Shown: positions 27,791 through 39,100 of the stretch, piece by piece
Layout: every line of letters starts with the position of its first letter
Position numbering within the stretch: position 1 is the first letter of the stretch
From: Penaeus vannamei
Lineage: Eukaryota; Arthropoda; Malacostraca; Decapoda; Penaeidae
Length of the DNA: 64,000 nucleotides
Reading direction: 5' to 3'
Assembly (NCBI RefSeq): GCF_042767895.1
Contig: NC_091590.1
Span: 7,184,330 to 7,248,329 of the forward strand
The notes under the pieces: generated by a model
What the model was told of the DNA's origin: nothing
Databases searched by the model: none
The model's input: only the letters and a program-made list of their open reading frames with translations
Translations under genes and position numbers: made by a program

Positions 27791-28243
27791 GGTGAGGCAT
27801 ATGGGAAGGACATGGACGTCTCTCTCCCCCAGAGGCAAGCAACGCGAAGAGAACGAGTGCATGCAATTTGTTCCCACCCCCACCTCCACCCCTCCTCAAA
27901 GATCGCTAGTATTGGCCTCCTCGATGAAGGCGAGTGGCTGGCGGGGGCAGTCCGGAGTCATAACACTGCGGGCAGGTGTCCTCTCGGTCAGCATTACGCG
28001 GCTTGCATATTCCACGGCTTGATGCGGTCCGTCGTGGCGGCAACAGCTGATGCATTGCGTGATGCAAATAAGCAGGAGTGCTGTGAGATGTGTGTAAGGG
28101 GGTGGGGGGGTGGAGGGGAGGTTGTATTGAGGGCCGAGCGGATGCCTGGCGCGGGTAGGTTTGACATGTAGGGCAATGCAGCTGTATCCGTGTTCCCTGC
28201 GAGTTTAATAAGGGTTTATAGGATTGTTGATGTATGTAGACGT
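27791..28243. promoter_or_regulatory. Unique island with octamer and inverted TGCAT/ATGCA motif
   Basis: About 400 bp of unique, balanced sequence. At 28051-28069 the string TGCATTGCGTGATGCAAAT contains an ATGCAAAT octamer (POU-domain site, 28062-28069), inverted arms TGCAT/ATGCA with a 6-bp spacer, and TGATGCAA, a C/EBP-ATF-type word. Motifs are seen; function is inferred. Confidence 0.4.
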
Positions 28244-28244
28244 G

Positions 28245-28325
<81 letters not shown>

Positions 28326-28326
28326 G
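28244..28326. repeat. (TA)n microsatellite, 83 bp
   Basis: TA array with AAA and TG interruptions, followed by GTATGTATG and GTATGTATGTATATGG words to about 28370. Confidence 0.97.
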
Positions 28327-29420
28327 TACAGTGTATTTGTATGTATGTATGAGTGTATGTATGTATATGGGCGTGTATGCATATGCGTCTGTCTCTGTAT
28401 GAGCTCGTGTGCGTGTTCATGTTCGTGATACACACCCCTGGGAGGAAGGCCTAATCAGGTCAGTCCACTTTCTCGCGCCTTGTAGAGCCAGGCAGCCAGT
28501 CAGGGCGGGCGGCGTCAAACTTCCGACTGACAGTTCTCTCTCTTTCTTACACTCGCCAGGAATTTTCCAAATGCCAAAGTTCGAGGAAGAGAGAGAAAAA
28601 AAAAGAAAAAAAAGATGGGAGAGTAAATCACGCACGCACAGGGAAAGAAACATGTTTTCCCCCCACAACTCCTGCTCTCCTCACAACTCCTGCTCTCCTA
28701 ACTACTCCCCCCCCTCCTCTCGAAAGCTGTTGTCGGTCGAGTGTCTTCGCTCCGGAGTGACCCAGAGGAGGGGAATGAATTAAAATACTCGGGTTGATGA
28801 TGGTTGGAAAAAAGGAGATGAGAGAGAGAGAGAGAGGAGAGAGAAAAGAAAAAAATGAAAAGAAATGAATAACTTCGCCAGGGGGGAAGCAAGGGGGAGG
28901 AGGGGGAGGGCGAGAAACTCCCTCTCCCTAACGTGGCTATTTTTATTCCTTGAAAGAAAGGGATTGAGGCGAGACGCTGCGGCCGCGTGGGACCGACCCC
29001 TTGTTATCACTTGGAGGAGGCGGTGGAGGTGGCGTAGGGATAGAAAGGAGAAAAACGGGAGATAGATGGATAGGTGGATGGATAGGTCGGTAGGTAGTTA
29101 GGTCGATGGATTGGATAGATAGATGGGTAGTTCGGTAGATGGATAGATATTTAGAAATTTAGATAGGGAGATAAGTCGGAGGAAGACCGACGAGAGCGAT
29201 ATAGTAGCGATGGTCTCCGTACCAAAATGGCGACATGTGCACGCAGTTGTGTGTGTTTAGCGAGCGAGCGAGTGTGCGTGTGTGGCGAGGTCGGTATCCG
29301 TGTCCTAGGTGTGATGATAGCGGGGTGATGATGGCGGCGATGGTGCGCAGGCTCGGCACGGTCCGGCACACAATCCGTCGGGCTCACCACTCAAGTTCGG
29401 ACAAGTATTAATGGTCTTGA
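28327..29420. other. Unique sequence with short A- and GATA-like repeats
   Basis: 28420-28560 and 28940-29040 are unique islands. 28580-28630 and 28800-28870 are A/G-rich. 29060-29160 is a degenerate GATGGATAGGTCGGTAG repeat. 29160-29400 is unique. No supported exon. Confidence 0.5.
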
Positions 29421-29850
29421 GACTCGGGACTTGGAGGGGAAAGGGGTGGATGGGAGAGAGGGGAAGAGGAAAGAGGGGAGAAGGGGAAGAGGAGGATAGA
29501 GGAAGATTGGAGAGAGGGAAGAGAATGTGGAGGATGAAGGGTAAAAAAAAAAAAAAAAAAAAAAATGGAGGATAAAGAGAAAAGAGAGAGAGAGAGAGGG
29601 GAGAGAAAGGGGTGAAGTTGAGGGGAAAAGTATTGGAAGAAAGGAGGATTGAAAAGCGAAAGTAGTGAGCGAGAGGAAGGGAGATAAAGCAGGCTTTGAG
29701 GGCGCGTTGGGAAGGCGGGGAGAGGGATTTGAAAGGAACTCGAAGTAGAGGGAAGGAGGGGGGGGTTGTGAAGTAGGGAAGGGGAGAGGGATGGAGGAGG
29801 TAGTCGTGAAGTAGGGAGGGGGGGGGGGATTGAATGATTTTGAGGGAGGC
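29421..29850. repeat. Purine-rich block with A23 tract
   Basis: A/G-rich on + with 23 consecutive A at 29543-29565. A minus-strand frame of about 350 codons ending at 29305 is Phe/Pro/Ser from this composition. Confidence 0.8.
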
Positions 29851-30960
29851 GTCTCCCAATATCCCTATCCTCACCCTTTTCCCTTCCCTTCCTCTCTTCC
29901 CTTCTCTCCCCTCCCTTCCCATCCCCCTACCTCTCCTCTCTCCTCTCCCTTCTCCCTTCCCATCCCTCCTCTCCCTTCTCCTCCCCCTCCCTCCCCTCTC
30001 CCCCACCATGGCATTTCCTTGATAACTTTGCTCATTGTTACCAGTTCCGCTCGATGACTTCCTGCAGTCGGGGCGAAATTTAATAATTGTGTCGAGATGG
30101 AGAGCGGCCGAGGCAAATTGCGCCCGACGGACAGCTGATGCCTGACGCTCTCGCACGTTCCTGACGTTGCTGACGCATACGTACGGGGGCCTCTCCTTTC
30201 GCGAGACCGTTCTCTTTTTCCGAAGGGTTTCGATTGGGCTTTTGGGGGGCTGGGGTCTTGGCGTATTGCACCCGGCCGACGGCTTGGTCAAGTGTCTCGG
30301 GGATCGGGAAGGTCTTTTGCCCTGTCGTTCGTTAGGGTTGTTTGCTCGTTTGGATTTTTTCATTTTTTTCTGTAGATGGTTCGTCTTGTGAGCACTCGTT
30401 CGGGAGCTCGTTCTTTCCTAGATTTTTTATTGTTATTTACAGTGTAGTACGTTCGCTGTCCCTGCTCGGTGGAGGACTAGCCGCTCTGGGTTCCTGCGAC
30501 TCCCCGATGGAACTCTTGAAAGTTGGGGGGCGGGGGAGGGGGAGGGGGTGTCTAGGATGTTACCGGGTGAAGTAGAATGGCTCAGGGTATTCCGTCCTTC
30601 GTTCTCTTTAATGGGCGTAGAGTCCTTGGAGCAGTGGCAGCAGCGGCGGGAGCAGGGGACGAGCTTCAGCGTGGTATATTTTCGAAGGAACTTGGGCATG
30701 ATGAAGGACTGCAGGCTTTGTGCGTGCGTGCCAGGCGGCGGTGGCACTGCGGGAAGCGGTGGCTTGGCTGGTGGTGGCACTGTAGAAGGGGGTGGGGGGA
30801 GGGGCCAGGGCGGCTACCGTTCTTTCCCTCCCTCGCCCGGCCTTCGCTTACTGCTTCCCGGGTCGGGTCGCGGTTTTCGTCGTCTTCGCCGCCTCCCGCT
30901 CATGGCCGTAGCCTTGTTCGTATTCTTTTTGTCTTCTTCTTTTGGTCTCTTCGGTCTCCT
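29851..30960. other. Pyrimidine tract then CpG-rich unique region
   Basis: 29860-30005 is C/T-rich. 30006-30520 and 30560-30920 are unique, CpG-containing and gene-like in base composition, with open frames on both strands but no paired splice sites. A cryptic or non-coding exon cannot be excluded. Confidence 0.45.
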
Positions 30961-31108
30961 TCGTTTCCTCCTCCTTCTCCTCCTCCTCTTCTTCCTCCTC
31001 CTCCTCCCTCCTCCCTCCTCCCCCCTCCTCCTCCCCCTCCTCCTCCTCCTCCTCCTCCTCCTCCTTCTCCTCCTCCTCTTCTTCCTCCTCCTCCTCCTCT
31101 TGCCTCCC
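30961..31108. repeat. Imperfect (CTC)n triplet array
   Basis: CTC triplets with CTT, CCC and TTC variants; includes a duplicated segment CCTCCTTCTCCTCCTCTTCT (about 30968 and 31064). Confidence 0.92.
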
Positions 31109-31735
31109 TCGAATCCGGTCGTTTTATCGAGTGGCGCTCTGGGAAGGGGGTTGGCACTGTTACTGGAGTAGGAGTTTTAGCGGCAGTGCTGAGGCTTAGT
31201 GGTGGCACAGCGGGTAATGTTGGGGAGGAAGGCGGCAGTGGCACTATGAAGAAAAACGATTAGTATCATTTGTTCGCAGTTTTATTGCGCCATGGCACTC
31301 GGGGTTAAACGGGAAAGAATAAAATACTCGAAGCTTTAGAAAGGGATCGGAGAGGACTAGGGAATAAAAGGTGTTGGAATGGGGAAATGATAAAAGAAGG
31401 AAGAGGTAAAGGAAAAAGAGATAAATGTATATATAACCGGTGAAAAATGAAAGATTAAACAAAATGAGGCGGTAAGAGCTTTATGAGGTGAAGGGGATTT
31501 ATAAAGAAATGCATGAGGGGAATGTAAAAATGTAACCGTTGCAGGTAAGTGGTAAGATAAAAATGCTCTAGTAAGAGGAAAATGGGTAAAAAGGATGAGG
31601 AATACGAAAGAGGGGAAAAGGGGGAAGGCAAGGTGAAAGAGGAGGAAAGGCAAAGCGAATTAATAGATAACAGTAATGAGGCTTGAAGAATAGCGGTGCA
31701 TTATGGCGGCTTGCCTTCCAGCTGCTCCCCCTCCT
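31109..31735. other. AT-richer unique sequence
   Basis: Intron-like. A perfect donor consensus CAG|GTAAGT is present at 31544/31545, but there is no pyrimidine tract or coding segment upstream, so it is not called as an exon end. Confidence 0.5.
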
Positions 31736-31991
31736 GCCCTCCCCTCCCCGCATACCGGGTCCCCTGCTCCCTTTACCCTGTTTTCACATTCCCTCCCCCT
31801 CCACTCCATCTCCCCATCCCCCCGCATTCCCCATCCCTCTCCCCTTCCCCTCCTCACTCCACCTCCCCTCCTTCCCCCTCCTCTTCTCCATCCCCGCCCG
31901 TTCCCCCTTCCACCTCCCCTCCTGCCCCCTTCTCTTCCCCTTCCCCCTCCCCTCTTTCCACCTCTCCCCCAGTGCTCTAAGCGAACCGGTT

Positions 31992-32024
31992 CACTAATGT
32001 GGTTCTCTCTCTCTCTCCTTGCAG
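31992..32024 (+). promoter_or_regulatory. Branch point, pyrimidine tract and 3' splice site
   Basis: CACTAAT places a branch A at about 31997, 27 nt before the AG at 32023-32024. The interval holds TCTCTCTCTCTCTCCTTGCAG-type sequence (quoted positions 32005-32024). All metazoan acceptor elements are in place. Confidence 0.75.
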
Positions 32025-32074
32025 AACGGACCCTATGGCGGCTTCAACGACTATGAGAACCAGCCCAGAAGAAG
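32025..32074 (+). CDS. 50-nt microexon, frame NGPYGGFNDYENQPRR
   Basis: Best-supported coding feature of the window. It is preceded by a CTAAT branch point and pyrimidine tract and followed by AAG|GTAAGT, a near-consensus donor. The 50 nt give 16 codons plus two bases (AG, completed to Arg or Ser by the next exon). In this frame 11 of 16 third positions are C or G. One other frame is open (TDPMAASTTMRTSPEE); the third has a stop. The peptide is Gly/Asn/Tyr-rich and contains YENQ, matching the pY-x-N pattern bound by Grb2-type SH2 domains. The length is not a multiple of three, so skipping it would shift the frame unless an alternative exon compensates. The Arg-rich end recalls sequences before Hox homeodomains, but that is too weak to name the gene. 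Confidence 0.65.
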
Positions 32075-32519
32075 GTAAGTGTGGATTTTTATTGTCTTTT
32101 TTTCGGATGTCGTTTTGTTACGTCGGAAAAGAAAGGAATGGAATTGGGGGTGAGTGAGTGAATGAGTTTTTTTTTTTTTTTTTGGGTGAATACTTCTCTC
32201 CCTATCTTATCTTATCTCGTTTTTTTCTCTTCCCTCTTCTCTTATCTATTTCTCCTCTCCTCTTCTCTCTTCTCTCCCACCTCTTCTCTTCTTCTCTCTC
32301 TTTTTCTGAGGTAATGAGGTGGTTATGTATGAACCCCGGCGGTAATGTAGCGAAACGAATATACACAGACGGCCTTGTGTGTGCCTGTGTGTGTGTGTGT
32401 CTCTCTGTCTGTCTGTCTGTCTGTAGTCGTGTAGATTTGTTATTACAAGCAGAAAGCGTAAAAAGGAAAATCCATCCGGCCTGTTAGTATGTAAGAGAGC
32501 ATTTGAATGTAGGACTTTT
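32075..32519. other. Intron-like unique sequence after the microexon
   Basis: Begins with the GTAAGT donor, then T-rich sequence with a T run at 32168-32183, a C/T-rich stretch, and GTGTGT/(CTGT)n words at 32390-32424. No further exon. Confidence 0.6.
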
Positions 32520-32880
32520 TCGCTTGGATTTTCCCTCCTCCCTCTCCCTTCGCCTCGCCTCGCCTCCTCTCCTACACCTCCCCCTCCCCCTCTCCTCCTC
32601 ACCCCACCCCTTCCCCTCTCCTCCCCTCCTCACCCCTCCCCTTCCTTCTCTTCCCACCCCGCTCCTTCCTTCTCTTCCCCTCCCACTCCTCCCCTTCCCC
32701 CTCTCCTCCCCTCCTCACCCTACCCCTTCCCCTCTCCTCCCTCCTCACCCCGCTCCTTCCTTTTCTTCCCCTCCCACTCCTCCTCTTTCTTCCCCTCTCC
32801 TTCCTTCCCCTCGCTCCCCTCCCCTCCCTCTCCCACCCTTTCCTTGCCTCCCCTTCTCCTCCCCTCCCTTCCCCATCCTT
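32520..32880. repeat. Polypyrimidine block with internal duplication
   Basis: Almost pure C/T for 360 bp. Two related segments of about 80-100 bp (near 32600-32690 and 32713-32790) share CTCCTTCCTTCTCTTCCCCT and CACTCCTCC words, pointing to tandem duplication. Confidence 0.85.
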
Positions 32881-32984
32881 CATGCGTGTTGGTGTCGAGT
32901 TGTTGTGGGCTTTGGATCTTTTATGGTTGGGACTCTTGCGTTTTGTTGTGTCGTCGTCATTAGCGCGGCACTCTCATTGTCTTG

Positions 32985-33001
32985 GTCTCTCTCTCTCTCT
33001 C

Positions 33002-33096
<95 letters not shown>

Positions 33097-33130
33097 CTTT
33101 TTTCTTTCTTTCTTTCTTTCTCTCTTTCTC
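32985..33130. repeat. Compound (CT)n array
   Basis: (CT)n interrupted by GTCTGT at 33005-33010, pure to about 33077, then CTTT units. Confidence 0.95.
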
Positions 33131-33204
33131 CCCTCCCTCTCGCCCTTTCTTTCTCTTTCTCTCCCCCCTCCCCCTCTCCCCCACACCCCCTCGCCACGAA
33201 CCAA

Positions 33205-34320
33205 AACAAGAGGAACTGCAACAACAAACGTAACTGCGGGCGCGCATGCAAGGAGATCGAGTTACGCGCGTAAACTTGAAGGTTGGTTTTAAACACCAAC
33301 GTAAATAGAGGAATCATGAATTCGGGCCAGATGCCAGCGCCGAGTTATGAATGAGTTGTTAAAAACGCCCCGAAAGATTTAATTTTGTCTTCACCCCCCC
33401 TCCCACTACCCCACTGTCCCCACTGCCTACGACCCCCACCCCGTCCTGCCCCACGCTCCTTCAAAAACTTTGAATGACTTGCCTTTTTTCGCGTGTGTGA
33501 ACATCATGACATTTGACACACAACAACAAAAAATAAGTGCGCGCACGCCTATTTGTGTGTGTGCGTGTATGTATGTATGAGTATGTGAAGGAGAGAGGGA
33601 AATAAAAGAACAAAATGTAGTCCTTGTTACTTGAGTCAGTTGCTAGTAGTAGTTAAAGCAGGCAGTGTTATTCATAGCATATAAAAGCTTTATTCAGATA
33701 CAGTACCCTGTGGTGTATATGTAGATATATAGATAATGGGTCGATCAGTTGAATAGATGTGATAAGAAAGCAAATTATTTTTAAAAAATGGATCTATCTA
33801 GCTATAGTTTTAAAACCATCTTTTAAACATTTCATTCTGCGCCTGAAAGCGGTCGTACCAACGTTGCTCTAAATGCGGCCGGGGCTAGGTTGTTTATTTC
33901 TTCGTTAGAGGCGTTTGTTATTGCGTAGAGCGGTGAGAGTGGCGATGATGTTCCCCCGTGGAAGAGGCAGCAAGATCAAATGTTTTCTTGCTTTTTATGT
34001 GGAATGGCCTCTCTTTTTTTAGGGGCGAGGGAGGCCCTTCGTTCAGTGTAGAGTTCCTGGAGGTCCACTTTGGGATCCTGCAGGATTGCCTCGGTCTTCG
34101 TGCGTTGAAGCCAGGCCACGGGCACGCGATGGCGATGGCGTGCAGGACCGGCTGGCGAATAGATCAATCCGTATGTTAAAGTGTCCGGCTGCCGGCACTA
34201 AAAGGGCGCCGTTAAGTGCGGCCGTAATATTTACGGGCGCAGGTCGCGGCGCCCTGTTTACGATCGGGGCGGCGTTTCCGGCGGACGTTACCACCCGCCC
34301 CGCTCTTATTGGCTTTATCT
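33205..34320. other. Unique region, AT-rich then CpG-rich
   Basis: 33205-33370 is a balanced island (GAATCATGAATTCGGG, AAAGATTTAATTTTG). 33480-33840 is AT-rich intron-like sequence. 33840-34320 is a CpG-rich island with GGGCGCCGTTAAGTGCGGCC and AATATTTACGGGCGC. It is one of the longest repeat-free stretches and a prime place for regulatory elements. Confidence 0.5.
33976..34167 (-). other. Coding-like open frame on the minus strand
   Basis: A 63-codon frame that includes RTKTEAILQDPKVDLQELYT with mixed amino acids and plausible codon third positions, in unique DNA. There is no pyrimidine tract upstream on that strand, the frame lies opposite to the supported gene, and no family is recognised. 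It may be chance, a fossil gene fragment or part of a conserved non-coding island. Confidence 0.2.
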
Positions 34321-34861
34321 TGATTTGCTTCTTTCGCTATTTCGCGTTTTTCGTGTTTTTCTTTTCACTTTCATTCTCCTACTTTGTCTTTTTATCCTGT
34401 CTTCTCTTTTCTTCCTATCCCTTCCTAGTCTTTTCCCTGTCTTCTCCCTTCTTCCCCTCCCTTCCAGTTTCTCCCTTATACCTACCCCTTCCACTCTTTC
34501 CCCTCCCTTCCCCTCCTTCCCTTCCCTCCCGGGCCCTCTCCTACTCGAATGGGTTGTCTTGTTTTGCTTTTGTTTGAACTTAAATGACTTGTTATTTTTT
34601 CTTGCTTCTTGGGTTGTCATATGGCACTTTTTGGGATACTTTTTTTTCTTTTGTAAACTCTAGCTTTGAAGTTTTTTTTTTTTTTTTTTTAAGGGAGACC
34701 TCGAGGTGGCTTTTGTCGGCGTGGGATAGCTCTGTTGTTCCTGATCACTGCTCTTATTGCCTCCCTTAGTCTTCCTCTTCCTCCTCTCCTCCCCTTATCT
34801 CTCATTTATACTCACTTCCCCTCCCCTCATCGTCCTTTCCTCTCCTCCCTTTCCCCTCCCC

Positions 34862-35044
34862 TCCTCTTCTTCCCTCCCCTTTTTCTTCCTCTGTCCACTC
34901 CTCTTCTCCCCTCCCCTTTTTCTTCCTCTGTCCACTCCTCTTCTTCCCTCCCCCTTTTCTTCCTCTGCCCACTCCTCTTCTCCCCTCCCCTTCTTCCTCT
35001 GTCCACTCCTCTTCTCCCCTCCCCTCTTTTTCCTCTCTCCACTC
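34862..35044. repeat. 34-37 bp minisatellite, five copies
   Basis: TTCTTCCTCTG starts at 34883, 34920, 34957 and 34991, with a degenerate copy near 35026. Each copy continues TCCACTCCTCTTCTCCCCTC. The variable unit length comes from T-run and C-run slippage. Confidence 0.9.
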
Positions 35045-36247
<1,203 letters not shown>

Positions 36248-36659
36248 CGGATAGTGAATCCCTTTCATCCCTTCTTTCTCCTCGTCTCCTGTATTTTTCC
36301 CATTTAATTTTTTTTTCTTCCTTTTTCTCTTTCATCTCCCCTTCCCCTCTTCGTTCGACCCGGAGCGACCCAGTCGGTCTTTCTCTTTGTTTTTTCTTTC
36401 GTTTCTTTTTCCCCTTTCTCTTTTCCTGTTCATCCAATGCTATTACTTATTTTTTCGAACTCGATTGACCCACTTGTCTCTTTGCTTCCCTTTCATTCTC
36501 ACTTTTTCCCATTTTCTTTCGTGCTTTCCATTTTTCTCTCATTTTTTTCTGTTTTTCATTTTCTATCCTTTTCCCTTCCACCCTTCTCTCCTCGTTTTTT
36601 GCTCGCCTTTTTATATTTCCTCTCTTTATTTCACATTTTCCCCCACCCTTCCTTGCCCC

Positions 36660-37049
36660 CCAGCCCCTCGCCCCCCGGGTACTGCCATAAACATCCGCTC
36701 AGATCGGCTGTTTCCACTCGATAGAGAATCGGTGCCGGTTGCCGCCTCCACGAGTGTCACTATAAGGATATGCTCTTTCTGCGAGTTTCTTTTTTTATCG
36801 AGTGATAATTAATTTGAGTCCCATTCCCCCCCTCACTCCCCCCTCTTTGTTTTATCGTCGTCTCGCCTGTCTCTCGCTCGCCCGCCTTCTTTGTTGCGTG
36901 GGTTCTGCTCTGGCGTGGGTGTGGGTGCGTGTACAGCTTTTATATGAAGGCCTGTGAGAGTGAGTCTGCTGGGAAATTTAGTTCGGTATGTTGGGATTCT
37001 TCACCGGTGTGCTGGGAAGGACTCCCGCCCCGCTACACTTCACTACGCC
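36660..37049. other. Unique island with TAATTAATTTGA
   Basis: 36675-36820 is balanced unique sequence ending in GTGATAATTAATTTGAG (two overlapping TAAT homeodomain cores). 36900-37049 is also unique. Candidate regulatory element. Confidence 0.4.
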
Positions 37050-37181
37050 ATGCCAGTTCGCAACCGCTACACGCCACACCACACCGCTACACCGCCGCCG
37101 CCGCCGCCGCCCGTGCAGCAGCTGCAGCAGCAGCAACACCAGCAACAACTGGAGCCGGCGAAATGTATTCAAATTGAATAG
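37050..37181 (+). other. Small open frame with poly-Pro and poly-Gln
   Basis: ATG at 37050 opens 43 codons to a TAG: basic start, seven Pro from (CCG)n, then VQQLQQQQHQQQLEPAKCIQ. Composition resembles a transcription-factor low-complexity tail, but there is no acceptor, and CCG/CAG triplets alone could create it. Confidence 0.2.
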
Positions 37182-38300
37182 CTGAACCGAAGCCGTTGAG
37201 ACACGGACTCTCGGTGTGGAAATATTGCTCTGAGCCCTCCTGTCGATCCCGGCGAGGAAGCCCTTTGTGCGGCGGTGGCAGGGCGGAGCCGGGTGGTGGC
37301 AGGGTGGCAGGACACTGGAAGGACAGCTGAGGCGTTAGAAGCGAGGCAGGGCGATTGCGAGGCAAAAGGCACGACGAGAATTGAGGGCGGACGAGACCAG
37401 AAAGACCGTGTCTTCATCCTCGCGGGGCGTCGTTGTCGTCGTCGTCGTCGTCGTCATCGTCTTCGTTGTCAGCGTTTGTTCGGAGCGCCTCCATAACGCG
37501 CCGCACCACTGCCTCGCCCTCACACCCTACCCACACCCTACCGACACCGCTGCCGCCCACAGGAGACGAGGGGAAAGGCGGAAGGGCGCAGCGGGATAGG
37601 GAGGCGGTTGTGCAAGGTAGAATAATTAATAATTGCTGCTAAAAGCTGTTTTGTTATTTTCTGCCTTTCTTCCGACTCCCCCGTCGAGGCGCACGCAGTT
37701 TCTCGCACACCCGCACAAAGACCACCCGGCGCTGTCCGACGGAGGGGCCTCACGCTGAGTCCACGAAATTATTGGATGAAAGTGTGGGCGTGATTGAATC
37801 TGAGGCTGTGTTGGCTGTCCTCGATGTATGTAGGAGTTTGAGGTCGTGGGCGGGTGGGCGGGTGGGGTTTGCAAGGCGCGAGCGTGGGCAGATTGGCAGG
37901 ACAATGTGGGCATTTGCTCTGTGGCACAATTGTCTTGCGGTTGGACGAGGAGGAGAGGGGGTGGTTGTTGCTCGGTCCTGGTTGGCGTGGGTGTAAAAGA
38001 CGGGTTGATTTTGCTGAATATTTCATGTCTGGCGAAATTTGTACACATGTGCAAACCTACGCACTCGGTTGAGCATGTAAAAGAAATATTTATATTTTAG
38101 CAAAAACGGTACACAAACTTGACCAGCACATTTTTTGAAAGTCAGCCGCATAAAACAATGTGAAAAGGTATAACAAAAAGCCTCCCAAAACGAAAACAAA
38201 TTACTGTCGCATTTCAGAAGACGAATGAAAGTCTGTATGCCATTGATTTCACATAATAGTGCCATTGTTGACGGTGCAGCAAGAGGTGGTGGCACGCTTG
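37182..38300. other. Long repeat-poor region
   Basis: About 1.1 kb with little low complexity apart from (GTC)n/(GTCGTC) at 37430-37460. 37182-37420 and 37480-38000 are CpG-containing. 38000-38280 is AT-rich and intron-like. Frames are open on both strands but no exon has paired splice sites. Confidence 0.5.
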
Positions 38301-38339
38301 GCACCCGGGGGAGGGGTGGGGCTAGAAGGGAAGGGAAGG

Positions 38340-38480
38340 GGGGAGGGTAAATGGGCAGGGAAGGAGGGAGGGTAAATGGGCAGGGAAGGAGGGAGGGTAA
38401 ATGGGCAGGGAAGGAGGGAGGGTAAATGGGCAGGAAGGAAGGGTGGATGGGGAGGGGGTAAATGGGCAGGGAAGGAAGGG
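38340..38480. repeat. 25-bp minisatellite, four to five copies
   Basis: TAAATGGGCAGGGAAGGAGG starts at 38348, 38373, 38398 and 38423 (25-bp steps), with a diverged copy at 38459. Confidence 0.9.
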
Positions 38481-38644
38481 GGGATAAGGGAGGCGTGGAG
38501 TGGGTTGGGGGAGAGTGGTGGTAAAGTAAGGAAGGCAGGCAGGGTGAGAGTATGAACAGGAGAAACGGGAGGGAAGAGGGATGGGTAGAGGGGATGAGAA
38601 AGACGTAATTAGAAAAAGGAGCGGAGAAGAGGCGAGGTACAGAA

Positions 38645-39100
38645 GTCTTGTCCCTCTTTTTTTCACGAGGAAAGGCCGCACTCCTTCCACGGGCACAGGG
38701 CCGGGCGCGTAACGGGGGTTGTCGCCGATGCCCTTGGTGTGAGCGGCGGGGTGGGGGATGGCGGAGGGGGGTGTGTGGGGTGTCAGGAGGTGCCCGCTAC
38801 ACTCGCTGGCCCCGTAATGCTCGTTATTGATCTCGATGGACAGGTCGCCGCTGCTGGTGTTGCCGCTGCTCTTGTCCTTGCCACGCCACTGTCCCTCCCC
38901 CCCCACACCCCCATCCCAGGACGCCCGGCCACGCCACACTTACGGGTACAAATACGTCAATTTTCGGCGAGACCGCTGCGTCCGCAATCCCAAGTTCGGG
39001 TGGTGCGTGTATTTGTGCCCGTCTGTCTCTGCCCTGTCTGTCTTTGTCTTCGTCTGTCGTCTTTGTCTGTCTGCCTGCCTAAACTATATATAAATAGAAT
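38645..39100. other. Unique island with open frames on both strands
   Basis: A 430-bp repeat-poor segment. The minus strand stays open across it with mixed residues (GNTSSGDLSIEINNEHYG), but upstream on that strand is G-rich, giving no acceptor. The plus strand has an acceptor-like site (next entry). Either a conserved element or an exon. Confidence 0.35.
38920..39002 (+). CDS. Weak candidate exon
   Basis: A C-rich pyrimidine tract ends in CCATCCCAG at 38919. The following 83 nt are open with C/G-biased third positions (RHTYGYKYVNFRRDRCVRNP). The donor G|GTGCGT is poor. It would start in phase 0 and end in phase 2, the same phases as the 50-nt microexon. Not recognised; may be chance within an island. 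Confidence 0.2.

Noticed and set aside
29543..29565. A23 tract as a retroposon poly(A) tail
   Set aside because: Upstream sequence is generic A/G-rich DNA; no SINE A/B boxes, no target-site duplication seen.
31541..31550. Perfect CAG|GTAAGT at 31544/31545 as exon end or ratchet site
   Set aside because: The preceding 40 bases are A-rich with no pyrimidine tract, and no coding-like segment precedes it.
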